A stretch of 33,591 nt of DNA from Streptomyces olivochromogenes (lineage in GTDB: Bacteria; Actinomycetota; Actinomycetes; Streptomycetales; Streptomycetaceae), in assembly GCF_021538895.1 (NCBI RefSeq), contig NZ_JADDRL010000099.1:1-33591 (forward strand), read 5' to 3'. The notes below the pieces were generated by a model. That model searched no databases, was not told where the DNA came from, and worked only from the letters and a program-made list of their open reading frames with translations. How positions within the stretch are numbered: position 1 is the first letter of the stretch; each line of letters starts with the position of its first letter. Positions 23,132 to 31,010 of this stretch are shown one piece after another. A program made the translations under genes and the position numbers.

Positions 23132-23596
23132 TCACGCCAGGCGGATCGAATTTCCCTGCACGGTGATCTGCTCCGCGGGCAGCGGCCTCGTCGCGGGACC
23201 GTGGGCCACCGAGCCGTCGGCGATGTGGAACTTGCTGCCGTGGCAGGGGCAGTCGATGGTGCCGTCGGCGATCTTGCTCACGGTGCAGCCCATGTGGGTG
23301 CAGATGGCCGAGAAGGCCTTGAAGTCGCCCTCCGTCGGCTGGGTCACCACGACCTTCTGAGCCTTGAAGATCTTGCCGCTGCCGACCGGGATCTCGCTGG
23401 TCGTCGTCAGTGCCTGCCCGGCGGCGGCACCCGGGGACGAGGCGGCCGGCGGGGACGCCGCGGGGGAGGTGGGCGACGTGGGCGACGCCGAGGACGAGGA
23501 GGAGTTGTCGTTGTACTCGCTGCAGCCGACGCATCCCGCGGCGATCGCCGCGGCGCCCGTCGCGAGAGCCGTGCGCCGTGTGGGGGCGTGGGTCAT
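23132..23596 (-). CDS. Rieske [2Fe-2S] protein, Tat-type lipoprotein
   Basis: A 154-residue exported iron-sulphur protein. The N-terminus has twin Arg (R7, R8), a hydrophobic stretch and a lipobox IAAGC with Cys22, followed by a Ser/Pro/Ala linker. The Rieske fold has both ligand motifs complete: C99-T-H101-M-G-C104 and C116-P-C118-H119-G-S, giving two Cys, two His and the supporting disulphide pair. It would sit on the outer membrane face as a one-electron carrier. The gene follows a multi-pass membrane protein gene closely, suggesting a joint redox module. Start: the ATG at 23596 with CGGAG eight bases upstream. Confidence 0.9.
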   Translation of the reverse strand: MTHAPTRRTALATGAAAIAAGCVGCSEYNDNSSSSSASPTSPTSPAASPPAASSPGAAAGQALTTTSEIPVGSGKIFKAQKVVVTQPTEGDFKAFSAICTHMGCTVSKIADGTIDCPCHGSKFHIADGSVAHGPATRPLPAEQITVQGNSIRLA

Positions 23597-23599
23597 GTC

Positions 23600-23630
23600 G
23601 TCACTCCGAACGTCACGTTGTCACTCCGAA
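23600..23630. repeat. Short direct repeat at the membrane-protein/Rieske gene junction
   Basis: GTCACTCCGAA occurs at 23600-23610 and again at 23620-23630, exactly 20 bases apart. One copy encodes the last residues of the membrane protein (FGVT). The other forms the intergenic spacer and supplies the CGGAG ribosome site of the Rieske gene. Confidence 0.65.
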
Positions 23631-24188
23631 GGTGCGGAAGAACCAGAAGGCCGACGTCAGCCAGATCACCACGAGCGCGGCGAACACCAGTCCGCCGACG
23701 AACGGCAGCAGCCAGCCGGGCAGCCGCTCCGAGCGGAGCAGCAGCATCTTGGCACTGAACGCACCGAAGAAGAAGCAACCCAGGATGGAGTGCCACAAAA
23801 CGCGCGTTTCGTACGTCTGATAGCCGAACGCGTACAGGCAGTGCACCGCGACCGGGACCGCCACCAGGAACGCGACGCGGCCCGACCAGCGGTGCAGCGC
23901 CGACGCCCAGGACGGACCGGGCAATTTGCCGTACATCATCAGCGCCGAGACGACCTGGACCAGTGCGAAGAAGAGCGCGGTGGTGGCCAGCCACGACTTC
24001 ACGGCCGCCGCGCTGCTGAACCCGGCGAGGTTGAAGGCGATCCCCGTCGGCTGGTGGACCTTGCCGTACACGCCGAGGGCGACCGACACCGCGGCGGCGA
24101 CCAGGGCCGGGACGAGGTAGCGGGCCGCGCTCGGGCGGGGTTCGGGCGGAGGAAAGCCCTGGGTGGCTGCGTTCGGGTCGACGGTCAT
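23613..24188 (-). CDS. Multi-pass membrane protein, DUF6529-like, possible haem-binding redox partner
   Basis: A 191-residue protein with about five membrane segments: YLVPALVAAAVSVALGVYG, WLATTALFFALVQVVSALMMYG, VAFLVAVPVAVHCLYAFGY, ILGCFFFGAFSAKMLLL and GLVFAALVVIWLTSAFWFF. His residues in or next to the helices (LHRWSGR, VHCLYAFGY and LWHSILGC) are spaced as in b-type cytochrome or ferric-reductase-like membrane proteins, suggesting haem ligands; this is inference. It lies 22 bases after the gene for an anchored secreted protein and 16 bases before the Rieske gene, with GAGGGAG ahead of its ATG, so the three appear co-transcribed. Confidence 0.78.
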   Translation of the reverse strand: MTVDPNAATQGFPPPEPRPSAARYLVPALVAAAVSVALGVYGKVHQPTGIAFNLAGFSSAAAVKSWLATTALFFALVQVVSALMMYGKLPGPSWASALHRWSGRVAFLVAVPVAVHCLYAFGYQTYETRVLWHSILGCFFFGAFSAKMLLLRSERLPGWLLPFVGGLVFAALVVIWLTSAFWFFRTFGVTT

Positions 24189-24210
24189 GGTCGGCTCCCT
24201 CGGGCTCGGG

Positions 24211-24870
24211 TCACGGGGTCGCGGGGCGGGCCGTCAGGCGGGTGCCGTCGACCGTGACCGCGCCGGTCCCGGGGTCGACGGGGGGAGCGGCCGCGGGCTT
24301 GCCGTCGCGGCTGACGATGCCGACCTGGCGGCCGTCGGCCAGCACGATCCAGCCGCCGACGACCTTCGCGCCGCGCACGGTGGCCGTCGCCCGGTACAGC
24401 CCCGACGGCTTGACCGCCTTGTCGGCCGTGAAGGCGTAGTGGCCGCCGTCGACGTCGACCGTGCCGCGGATGCTCGTGCCCTCGCCGAGCGTGCCGTTCA
24501 GCTCGGCGCCTTGGCCGCCGGTCAGCTTCATGCTGCCGTCGTCCGCGACGTCGCCCTTCAGCCACGACTCCTTGCTGTGCCCGTCGCAGAAGTAGGCGAT
24601 GGCCTTCCGGTCCCGGACCGACACGGCCACCGACGCGGAGTCGTCGTCGGTGCGCCCCGCGTAGGAGGCGTTCGGCACGGCTGCCCGCGGCGGAGCGGAC
24701 GTGGCGGACGGCGTCGGTGACGCGACGCCCGCCGTCGGTGAGGGGCTCGGCGACTCCGTCCGGTACGGGGACGTGCTGCTCCTCGTCCCCGTCGTCGCGT
24801 CGAGCGCCAGCAGGATCAGGCCGAACAGCAGACCCGCGAGCAGGGTCAGCAAGGGTCCGGGACGTTTCAT
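24211..24870 (-). CDS. Membrane-anchored secreted protein of unknown function
   Basis: A 219-residue protein with an N-terminal signal anchor (LLTLLAGLLFGLILLAL), a Ser/Pro/Thr-rich linker (residues 30-65) and an extracytoplasmic domain with YAGRTDDDSASVAVSVRDRKAIAYFCDG, SWLKGDV, LNGTLGEG, and GGWIVLADGRQVG. The alternating short strands suggest a beta-rich domain. I do not recognise a function. It starts at the ATG after GGGGGAGG and heads the minus-strand set with the membrane protein and Rieske genes. A role in holding or sensing a ligand for that redox module is possible but unsupported. Confidence 0.72.
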   Translation of the reverse strand: MKRPGPLLTLLAGLLFGLILLALDATTGTRSSTSPYRTESPSPSPTAGVASPTPSATSAPPRAAVPNASYAGRTDDDSASVAVSVRDRKAIAYFCDGHSKESWLKGDVADDGSMKLTGGQGAELNGTLGEGTSIRGTVDVDGGHYAFTADKAVKPSGLYRATATVRGAKVVGGWIVLADGRQVGIVSRDGKPAAAPPVDPGTGAVTVDGTRLTARPATP

Positions 24871-24942
24871 GGGACGGCCTCCCCCGAGGCGGGCTTGCCT
24901 GACATCAGAGCGGACGGCGGCCCCGGCGTAAAGAGGCGCACG

Positions 24943-24958
24943 GGTGTGTTCTCACACC
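24943..24958. other. Short hairpin in the divergent spacer
   Basis: GGTGTG-TTCT-CACACC is a perfect 6-bp stem with four-base loop, about 73 bases upstream of the minus-strand gene starting at 24870. It could be an operator or leader structure. The remainder of 24871-25112 shows only the aroH -10 box. Confidence 0.35.
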
Positions 24959-25062
24959 AAGTAGCAGAATAGGGCGATGTAGGTGAGATTGAGAGGGTTC
25001 GCCGCTCGCGTCGGCCCTGTCTCAGCGGGCGGGCGCCGCGCACCGGCCGGGCGCGGCCTGAC

Positions 25063-25068
25063 TAGGCT
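25063..25068 (+). promoter_or_regulatory. Candidate -10 TAGGCT for aroH-tyrA
   Basis: TAGGCT fits the actinobacterial vegetative -10 and lies 45 bases upstream of the aroH start. A convincing -35 is absent. The ribosome site AAGGAG is at 25100-25105. Confidence 0.35.
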
Positions 25069-25112
25069 GGACCGACCAAGAGCCGATACGCATCTGAGCA
25101 AGGAGCAGCGCC

Positions 25113-25475
25113 GTGGTGGTACGAGCGGTCCGGGGGGCCGTCCAACTGGAGCGGGACGAGGCCGGTCACATGGACGAGCAGGTCGGGGCCCTGCTCACCG
25201 CCATCCTGGAGCGGAACTCGCTGACCACCGACGACCTGATCAGCATCTGGTTCACGGCCACGCCCGACCTGCACAGCGACTTCCCGGCGGCCGCCGCCCG
25301 CAAGCTCGGCATCGTCGACGTACCGCTGATCTGCGCCCAGGAGCTGGACATCGAGGGCGCCATGCCCCGGGTCGTGCGCGTCCTCGCGCACATCGAGTCG
25401 GACCGGCCCCGCGCCGACATCGCCCACGTCTACCTCGGCGCCGCGGCCGCCCTGCGCAAGGACATCGCCCAGTGA
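25113..25475 (+). CDS. aroH: Monofunctional chorismate mutase, AroH type
   Basis: Converts chorismate to prephenate on the way to phenylalanine and tyrosine. The 120-residue sequence is typical of the Bacillus-type AroH trimer rather than the AroQ helical type: VRAVRGAVQLERDEAG, LLTAILERNSLTTDDLISIWFTATPDLHSDFPA and AHVYLGAAAALRKDI, with active-site Arg residues at the N-terminus and in MPRVVRVLAH. Start: GTG at 25113, seven bases after AAGGAG. It overlaps the prephenate dehydrogenase gene through GTGA, so successive steps of tyrosine synthesis are translationally coupled. Confidence 0.93.
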   Translation: MVVRAVRGAVQLERDEAGHMDEQVGALLTAILERNSLTTDDLISIWFTATPDLHSDFPAAAARKLGIVDVPLICAQELDIEGAMPRVVRVLAHIESDRPRADIAHVYLGAAAALRKDIAQ

Positions 25476-26557
25476 GGACCGCACTCGTCATCGGCACCGG
25501 CCTCATCGGTACGTCGGCCGCGCTCGCCCTGTCCCAGCGGGGCGTCGCCGTCCACCTCGCCGACTACGACACCGAGCAGGCCCGCACGGCGGCCGCGCTG
25601 GGCGCCGGCACGGACGAGACCCCTCAGGGCCCCGTCGACCTGGCGATCGTCGCCGCCCCGCCCGCGCACGTGGCCGGGGTCCTCACCGACGCCATGCGCC
25701 GCGGCGTGGCCCGCGGATACCTCGACGTGGCCAGCGTCAAGGGCGGCCCGCGCCGCGAGCTGGAGGCCCAGGGCCTCGACCTGTCGGCGTACATCGGCAC
25801 CCACCCCATGTCGGGCCGCGAGAAGTCCGGCCCGCTGGCCGCGACCGGCGACCTGTTCGAGGGCCGCCCCTGGGTGCTGACGCCCACCCGGGACACGGAC
25901 ACCGAGGTGCTGAACCTCGCCCTGGAGCTGGTCTCGCACTGCCGGGCGGTGCCGGTGGTCATGGACGCCGACGCCCACGACCGCGCCGTCGCCCTGGTCT
26001 CCCACATGCCCCACCTGGTCTCCAGCATGGTCGCCGCCCGCCTGGAGAAGGCAGAGGAGACGGCCGTACGGCTGTGCGGCCAGGGCATCCGGGACGTGAC
26101 CCGGATCGCCGCCTCCGACCCCGGGATGTGGATCGACATCCTGTCGGCGAACCCGGGGCCGGTCGCCGACCTCCTCGCCGACGTCTCCGCCGATCTCGAC
26201 GAGACCGTCCGCGCCCTGCGCGCCCTGCAGTCCGCCGACGAGACCAAGCGCCGCGAGGGCAGCGCCGGGATCGAGGACGTGCTGCGGCGCGGGAACGCCG
26301 GGCAGGTCCGGGTGCCGGGCAAGCACGGCACCGCTCCGCGCGCCTACGAGACGGTCGCGGTCCTCATCGACGACCAGCCAGGCCAGCTGGCCCGCATCTT
26401 CGCCGACGCGGGACGGGCCGGGATCAACGTCGAGGACGTACGCATCGAGCACGCGACCGGTCAGCAGGCCGGTCTGGTGCAGCTGATGGTGGAGCCGAAG
26501 ACGGCGCCGGTGCTGACCGCGGCCCTGCGCGAGCGGGGCTGGGCCATCCGCCAGTGA
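25472..26557 (+). CDS. tyrA: Prephenate dehydrogenase with C-terminal ACT domain
   Basis: NAD(P)-dependent oxidative decarboxylation of prephenate to 4-hydroxyphenylpyruvate. The 361-residue protein begins with a Rossmann loop (TALVIGTGLIGTSAALALSQRG), then YIGTHPMSGREKSGPLAA with the catalytic His region, and HDRAVALVSHMPHLVSSMVAARL. The C-terminal ACT domain (about 295-361) starts TVAVLIDDQPGQLARIFADAGRAGINVEDVRIEH and probably mediates feedback inhibition by tyrosine. The GTG start overlaps the aroH stop. A hairpin follows the stop directly, ending the two-gene operon. Confidence 0.93.
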   Translation: MRTALVIGTGLIGTSAALALSQRGVAVHLADYDTEQARTAAALGAGTDETPQGPVDLAIVAAPPAHVAGVLTDAMRRGVARGYLDVASVKGGPRRELEAQGLDLSAYIGTHPMSGREKSGPLAATGDLFEGRPWVLTPTRDTDTEVLNLALELVSHCRAVPVVMDADAHDRAVALVSHMPHLVSSMVAARLEKAEETAVRLCGQGIRDVTRIAASDPGMWIDILSANPGPVADLLADVSADLDETVRALRALQSADETKRREGSAGIEDVLRRGNAGQVRVPGKHGTAPRAYETVAVLIDDQPGQLARIFADAGRAGINVEDVRIEHATGQQAGLVQLMVEPKTAPVLTAALRERGWAIRQ

Positions 26558-26558
26558 G

Positions 26559-26582
26559 CGCGCCGGGCCGCCGCCCGGCGCG
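26559..26582 (+). terminator. Hairpin directly after tyrA
   Basis: CGCGCCGGG (26559-26567) and CCCGGCGCG (26574-26582) are perfect 9-bp arms with a six-base loop, beginning two bases after the TGA. There is no T-tract. Confidence 0.6.
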
Positions 26583-26624
26583 GGGTCGGGCCGTCCGCCC
26601 GTAATCGGGTCTCCGGGGAGCCAG

Positions 26625-26630
26625 TAACCT
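26625..26630 (+). promoter_or_regulatory. Candidate -10 TAACCT for cmk-plsC-der
   Basis: TAACCT fits TAnnnT and is 60 bases before the cmk start; the -35 position (TAATCG, 26602-26607) is a poor match. The spacer otherwise holds the cmk ribosome site AGGAAGG. Confidence 0.35.
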
Positions 26631-26690
26631 TGTGCGGGGCGCATTCGTGTCCCGCACACCACCCATCCAGCACCAGGAAGGTGTCCCCCC

Positions 26691-27386
26691 GTGGAAAACG
26701 GCGCCGCCCGGACCGCCCAGCCCGTCATTGTCGCGATCGACGGCCCCTCGGGCACGGGCAAGTCGAGCACGTCGAAGGCCGTGGCCGCGCAGCTCGGCCT
26801 GAGCTACCTGGACACCGGGGCCCAGTACCGGGCGATCACCTGGTGGATGGTGACCAACGGCATCGACCTGGCGGACCCCTCCGCGGTCGCGGCGGTGGCG
26901 GGCAAGCCGGAGATCGTCTCCGGCACCGACCCGAACGACCCGACGATCACGGTCGACGGCGTCGACGTGGCCGCCCCGATCCGCACCCAGGAGGTCACCT
27001 CCAAGGTCAGCGCGGTCAGCGCGGTGCCCGAGGTGCGCGCCCGGATCACCGAGCTGCAGCGCTCGCTGGCCGCCGGCGCCGAGACCGGCATCGTCGTCGA
27101 GGGCCGTGACATCGGTACGACCGTGCTGCCGGACGCCGACCTGAAGGTCTTCCTGACCGCCTCCCCGGAGGCCCGTGCGGCCCGCCGCAGCGGCGAGCTC
27201 AAGGGCGTGGACATCCACGCCACCCGCGAGGCGCTGATCAAGCGCGACGCGGCCGACTCCAGCCGTAAGACCTCGCCGCTCGCCAAGGCGGACGACGCGG
27301 TCGAGGTGGACACCACCGACCTCACGCTCCCGCAGGTCATCGAGTGCGTGGTCACCCTTGTCGAGGAGAGGCGAGCCGGGAAGTGA
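26691..27386 (+). CDS. cmk: Cytidylate kinase
   Basis: Phosphorylates CMP and dCMP with ATP, recycling products of RNA and lipid turnover. The 231-residue protein has the P-loop VIVAIDGPSGTGKSSTSKAVA, the CMP-binding segment YLDTGAQYRAITWWM, VVEGRDIGTTVLPDADLKVFLTASPEARAARR and the C-terminal lid/base region IKRDAADSSRKTSPLAKADDAVEVDTTD. Start: GTG at 26691 with AGGAAGG about ten bases upstream. It overlaps the acyltransferase gene by GTGA. The order cmk-(plsC)-der is the conserved actinobacterial one. Confidence 0.94.
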   Translation: MENGAARTAQPVIVAIDGPSGTGKSSTSKAVAAQLGLSYLDTGAQYRAITWWMVTNGIDLADPSAVAAVAGKPEIVSGTDPNDPTITVDGVDVAAPIRTQEVTSKVSAVSAVPEVRARITELQRSLAAGAETGIVVEGRDIGTTVLPDADLKVFLTASPEARAARRSGELKGVDIHATREALIKRDAADSSRKTSPLAKADDAVEVDTTDLTLPQVIECVVTLVEERRAGK

Positions 27387-28054
27387 ACGAAGCCGCGTCC
27401 ATGACCCCGTCCGAGACCGCGTCCGAGCGGGGAGCCGAGGTCGGACGGCGTATCGGGGTCGGCCTGATGTACGGGCTGTGGAAGCCGCGTGTGCTCGGCG
27501 CCTGGAAGGTGCCCGCGAACGGCCCGGTGATCTTCGCCGTCAACCACTCCCACAACATCGACGGTCCGATGGTCATGGGCGTGGCGCCCCGGCCGGTGCA
27601 CTTCCTGATCAAGAAGGAGGCGTTCATCGGTCCGCTGGGCTCCTTCCTGACCGGCATCGGGCAGCTGCAGGTGGACCGCACGAGCGCCGACCGCAACGCG
27701 ATCACCCGGGCGCTCGGCGTCCTGCAGAACGGGGGAGCGCTCGGCATCTTCCCGGAGGGCACCCGGGGCGAGGGCGACTTCGCCTCCCTGCGCGCCGGGC
27801 TCGCGTACTTCGCGGTCCGCAGCGGCGCGCAGGTCGTGCCGGTCGCCGTCCTGGGAAGCGCCGAGCGACGGGGCCGGTTGATCAAGGCGCTGCCCCCGCT
27901 GCGCTCCCGCGTCGACGTCGTCTTCGGCGACCCCTTCGAGGCGGGCGACGGCAGCGGCCGCCGCACGCGCAAGGCGCTGGACGAGGCGACCGAGCGCATC
28001 CAGAAGCAGCTCACCGCGCACCTGGAAAACGCCAGGCGTCTCACCGGGCGCTAG
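27383..28054 (+). CDS. 1-acyl-sn-glycerol-3-phosphate acyltransferase (PlsC-like)
   Basis: Membrane-associated acyltransferase that adds the second acyl chain to lysophosphatidate. It has the four family blocks: the H-x4-D motif in VNHSHNIDG (catalytic His and Asp), FLIKKEAFIGPLGSFLTGIGQLQVDR, GIFPEGTRGEGDF, and QVVPVAVLGSAE. No long membrane helix is seen, so peripheral attachment is likely. Length is 223 residues from the GTG at 27383, which overlaps the cmk stop; an ATG at 27401 would remove six residues. Its lipid substrate cannot be read from the sequence. Confidence 0.88.
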   Translation: MNEAASMTPSETASERGAEVGRRIGVGLMYGLWKPRVLGAWKVPANGPVIFAVNHSHNIDGPMVMGVAPRPVHFLIKKEAFIGPLGSFLTGIGQLQVDRTSADRNAITRALGVLQNGGALGIFPEGTRGEGDFASLRAGLAYFAVRSGAQVVPVAVLGSAERRGRLIKALPPLRSRVDVVFGDPFEAGDGSGRRTRKALDEATERIQKQLTAHLENARRLTGR

Positions 28055-28127
28055 GCGACACTGAGTAGTGGATCAGGCCGTACCGGGCGGATCCACCGAT
28101 CACCACGATGAACGAGGTACGGACTTC

Positions 28128-29606
28128 ATGAACGACCAGATCCAGCCCGACGGCTCGGAGCACGAGTACGAGCACGGGGCGCTCGGCGACGCCGAGTACG
28201 CGGAGTTCATGGAGCTCGCCGCCGAAGAGGGCTTCGACCTGGAGGACGTCGAGGGCGCCATCGAGGCGGCGGGCCACGGTCCGCTGCCCGTGCTCGCCGT
28301 CGTCGGCCGCCCGAATGTCGGCAAGTCGACACTCGTGAACCGGATCATCGGCCGCCGTGAGGCGGTCGTCGAGGACAAGCCGGGCGTCACCCGCGACCGC
28401 GTGACCTACGAGGCCGAGTGGGCGGGCCGCCGCTTCAAGGTCGTCGACACCGGCGGCTGGGAGCAGGACGTCCTCGGCATCGACGCCTCCGTCGCCGCCC
28501 AGGCCGAGTACGCGATCGAGGCCGCCGACGCGGTCGTCTTCGTCGTCGACGCCAAGGTCGGCGCCACCGACACCGACGAGGCGGTCGTACGGCTGCTGCG
28601 CAAGGCCGGCAAGCCCGTCGTGCTCTGCGCCAACAAGGTCGACGGCCCGAGCGGCGAGGCCGACGCCTCCTACCTGTGGTCCCTCGGCCTCGGCGAGCCG
28701 CACCCGGTCTCGGCCCTGCACGGCCGTGGCACCGGCGACATGCTGGACGCCGTCCTGGAGGCACTGCCCCAGGCGCCCGCGCAGTCCTTCGGCACCGCGA
28801 TCGGCGGTCCGCGCCGCATCGCGCTGATCGGCCGCCCGAACGTCGGCAAGTCCTCGCTGCTGAACAAGGTGGCCGGCGAGGAGCGCGTCGTCGTCAACGA
28901 GCTGGCGGGCACGACCCGTGACCCGGTCGACGAGCTGATCGAACTGGGCGGCGTGACGTGGAAGTTCGTCGACACCGCCGGCATCCGTAAGCGCGTCCAC
29001 CTCCAGCAGGGCGCCGACTACTACGCCTCGCTGCGCACCGCGGCCGCCGTCGAGAAGGCCGAGCTGGCCGTCATTCTGATCGACGCCACCGAGAACATCT
29101 CGGTCCAGGACCAGCGCATCGTCACCATGGCCGTGGAGGCGGGGCGCGCGGTCGTCCTGGCCTTCAACAAGTGGGACACCCTCGACGAGGAGCGCCGCTA
29201 CTACCTGGAGCGGGAGATCGAGACCGAGCTCGGCCAGGTCGCCTGGGCGCCGCGGGTCAACGTCTCGGCGCGCACCGGCCGTCACATGGAGAAGCTGGTC
29301 CCGGCGATCGAGACGGCTCTGGCGGGCTGGGAGACGCGCGTGCCGACCGGCCGTCTCAACGCCTTCCTCGGCGAACTGGTCTCCGCCCACCCGCACCCGG
29401 TCCGCGGCGGCAAGCAGCCGCGCATCCTCTTCGGCACGCAGGCCGGCACCAAGCCGCCGCGGTTCGTGCTGTTCGCCTCCGGCTTCATCGAGGCGGGCTA
29501 CCGGCGCTTCATCGAGCGCCGGCTGCGCGAGGAGTTCAGCTTCGAGGGCACGCCGATCCACATCTCGGTGCGGGTGCGCGAGAAGCGCGGCGCGAAGAAG
29601 AAGTGA
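28128..29606 (+). CDS. der: Ribosome biogenesis GTPase Der (EngA)
   Basis: Double-GTPase required for 50S subunit maturation. The 492-residue protein has an acidic N-terminal extension of about 53 residues, a first G domain with GRPNVGKST (60-68), DKPGVTRDR and DTGGW, a second with GRPNVGKSS (235-243), DTAGI and NKWD, and a C-terminal KH-like domain ending in a basic tail (REKRGAKKK). Start: ATG at 28128 with GAGGT ten bases upstream; an in-frame GTG at 28068 would add 20 poorly conserved residues. It is the last gene of the cmk cluster and is followed by a strong hairpin. Confidence 0.95.
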   Translation: MNDQIQPDGSEHEYEHGALGDAEYAEFMELAAEEGFDLEDVEGAIEAAGHGPLPVLAVVGRPNVGKSTLVNRIIGRREAVVEDKPGVTRDRVTYEAEWAGRRFKVVDTGGWEQDVLGIDASVAAQAEYAIEAADAVVFVVDAKVGATDTDEAVVRLLRKAGKPVVLCANKVDGPSGEADASYLWSLGLGEPHPVSALHGRGTGDMLDAVLEALPQAPAQSFGTAIGGPRRIALIGRPNVGKSSLLNKVAGEERVVVNELAGTTRDPVDELIELGGVTWKFVDTAGIRKRVHLQQGADYYASLRTAAAVEKAELAVILIDATENISVQDQRIVTMAVEAGRAVVLAFNKWDTLDEERRYYLEREIETELGQVAWAPRVNVSARTGRHMEKLVPAIETALAGWETRVPTGRLNAFLGELVSAHPHPVRGGKQPRILFGTQAGTKPPRFVLFASGFIEAGYRRFIERRLREEFSFEGTPIHISVRVREKRGAKKK

Positions 29607-29625
29607 CGCGACAGCGGTACGACGA

Positions 29626-29656
29626 AGAGGGCGGCTCCTTCCCGGAGCCGCCCTCT
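29626..29656. terminator. Strong bidirectional hairpin after der
   Basis: GAGGGCGGCTCC and GGAGCCGCCCTC form a perfect 12-bp stem with loop TTCCC, extended by an A-T pair; outer ACGAAG and CTTCGT can add to it. It lies 20 bases after the der stop and 44 bases from the stop of the convergent minus-strand gene. Confidence 0.82.
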
Positions 29657-29699
29657 CGTGCTTCGTACCCCCCGGTGCGGGTCGGCCGCCCCCTGCGGC

Positions 29700-30092
29700 T
29701 CAGCCGCCCTGGCGCGGGCCGGGCGGCAGGGCCGCGACGGGGTGCAGTCCCGTGGTGTGCGGGGTCAGCGGTCCGACCCGCTGCCACTGCCCGTGGTGCT
29801 GCCCGCCGTTGCTCCGGGCGCTGAACGCGCCCGCCCGGTAGGCGCTGTACGAGCTGCTGAACGTGCCCGGCCGGTGTCCGCCGTACGAGCCCGTACTGTG
29901 CGGGATGCTCCCGAAGGCGGTGAAGCCCAGATCCTCCTCGCCGCTGCGGTCGCCCGGCAGCGTGCGGAAGGACTTGACCCACTCGGAGTAGAGCCGGTCG
30001 TAGATAGGCGTGGCCGATGGGCCGGCCTGGGGGTCCCTGGCGGACGGGATCGACGGGAGGGGGGAGCGGCCGGGAACGTCGTATGCGTGCAC
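29700..30092 (-). CDS. Conserved Streptomyces-type protein of unknown function
   Basis: A 130-residue protein. Its most gene-like part is TPIYDRLYSEWVKSFRTLPGDRSGEEDLGFTAFG, which I recall from similar small Streptomyces proteins; the C-terminal half is rich in Gly, Ser, His and Tyr and ends ALPPGPRQGG. There is no signal peptide or membrane helix. The frame is open far upstream, so the start is uncertain: GTG at 30092 (VHAYDVPG) is chosen because it precedes the conserved part by a modest distance and clears the hairpin at 30138-30153. Function unknown. Confidence 0.6.
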   Translation of the reverse strand: MHAYDVPGRSPLPSIPSARDPQAGPSATPIYDRLYSEWVKSFRTLPGDRSGEEDLGFTAFGSIPHSTGSYGGHRPGTFSSSYSAYRAGAFSARSNGGQHHGQWQRVGPLTPHTTGLHPVAALPPGPRQGG

Positions 30093-30137
30093 GTATGTCC
30101 AAACGAACCGGGCACGGGAAGGGATGCGGGCGCGCGC

Positions 30138-30153
30138 CGCCCCTTCAGGGGCG
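30138..30153 (-). terminator. Hairpin between two minus-strand genes of unknown function
   Basis: CGCCCCT-TC-AGGGGCG, effectively a 6-bp stem with a TTCA loop, with further GC-rich pairing outside. It lies 23 bases downstream of the upstream gene's stop (30176) and before the start of the next gene on the same strand. Confidence 0.5.
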
Positions 30154-30175
30154 CGCGGGGGTTGCTCGGGTTCCC

Positions 30176-30961
30176 TCAGGTGCCCGCGAGCGGCATCGCC
30201 GCCGCGACCAGCTTCCCGTTCGCCGCGGCCTTGTCCAGCGCGTCGCGCAGCAGGTCCTCCCGGGGCTGGCGTCCGATGGACCCCACGGGGGCCGCGAACA
30301 TGAGCACCTGCTGGTGCTTGTTGGCGGCGGCCCGCCAGCTGTCCGTCACCTGCAGCGGCTGGTGCGCCTGCCACCAGGCGACCGGCTGGCCCCCGTTGGC
30401 GCTCGGCTGGAGCACCGCGTGCAGCTGCCCGACGGCGAGCAGCACCGACCAGCCGTGCAGCACGGGGGGCACCGAGGACAGCTCCGTCACCGGCATGAAC
30501 CCCTGCTCGATGAGGAGCGGAAGGAAGTCGTCCCCGATGCCCGTCGTGCCCGGGCGCACGATCGGCGAGGTGGGCTCCACGACGAGCGCCGGGTGCAACT
30601 CCCCGGCGATCAGGACGAGCCCGCTGGTCACGCCGAGTACGGCCTGCTCGGGCACGGCCCTGTTCGGCATCCCGCCGGAGGCGATGTCGCCGCTGATGGA
30701 GCGCACCGCGCCCTGCAACTGCTCCTCGGTGACCTGGACGACCTGCGAGGGCAGGCAGCTGGCGTGGGCGAAGGCGAGGACGGCGGTCTCGTCCCCGATG
30801 AACAGGACGGTGCTGGTGCGCTCCTGCTCGGAGTCGCCCGGGGTGCGGCAGGAGGTGCAGTCGTAACTGCCCGGGGCGTTCTCTCCGGCGAGCAGCCGGT
30901 CGGCTTCTTCGTCGCCGATCTCGGCGCGTACGGCGTCGCTGACGTCGAGCATGCGCGGCAC
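30176..30961 (-). CDS. Hypothetical protein, probably a conserved actinobacterial family
   Basis: A 261-residue soluble protein without signal peptide. The N-terminal half contains a C-T-S-C pair (near residues 35-38), FIGDETAVLAFAHASCLPSQVV and two hydrophobic strand-rich blocks (LVLIAGELHPALVVEP, VLLAVGQLHAVLQP). The C-terminus has WWQAHQPLQVTDSWRAAANKHQQVLMFAAP. I do not recognise a function; the paired Cys and Cys/His residues leave metal binding possible. Start: GTG at 30961 has GAGGGAG six bases upstream. A hairpin lies in its upstream region and another after its stop. Confidence 0.78.
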   Translation of the reverse strand: MPRMLDVSDAVRAEIGDEEADRLLAGENAPGSYDCTSCRTPGDSEQERTSTVLFIGDETAVLAFAHASCLPSQVVQVTEEQLQGAVRSISGDIASGGMPNRAVPEQAVLGVTSGLVLIAGELHPALVVEPTSPIVRPGTTGIGDDFLPLLIEQGFMPVTELSSVPPVLHGWSVLLAVGQLHAVLQPSANGGQPVAWWQAHQPLQVTDSWRAAANKHQQVLMFAAPVGSIGRQPREDLLRDALDKAAANGKLVAAAMPLAGT

Positions 30962-31010
30962 GGGTGGCTCCCTCGGGATGCGTGCGTGAAGGGCCGGGTG
31001 GCTCCCGGTC

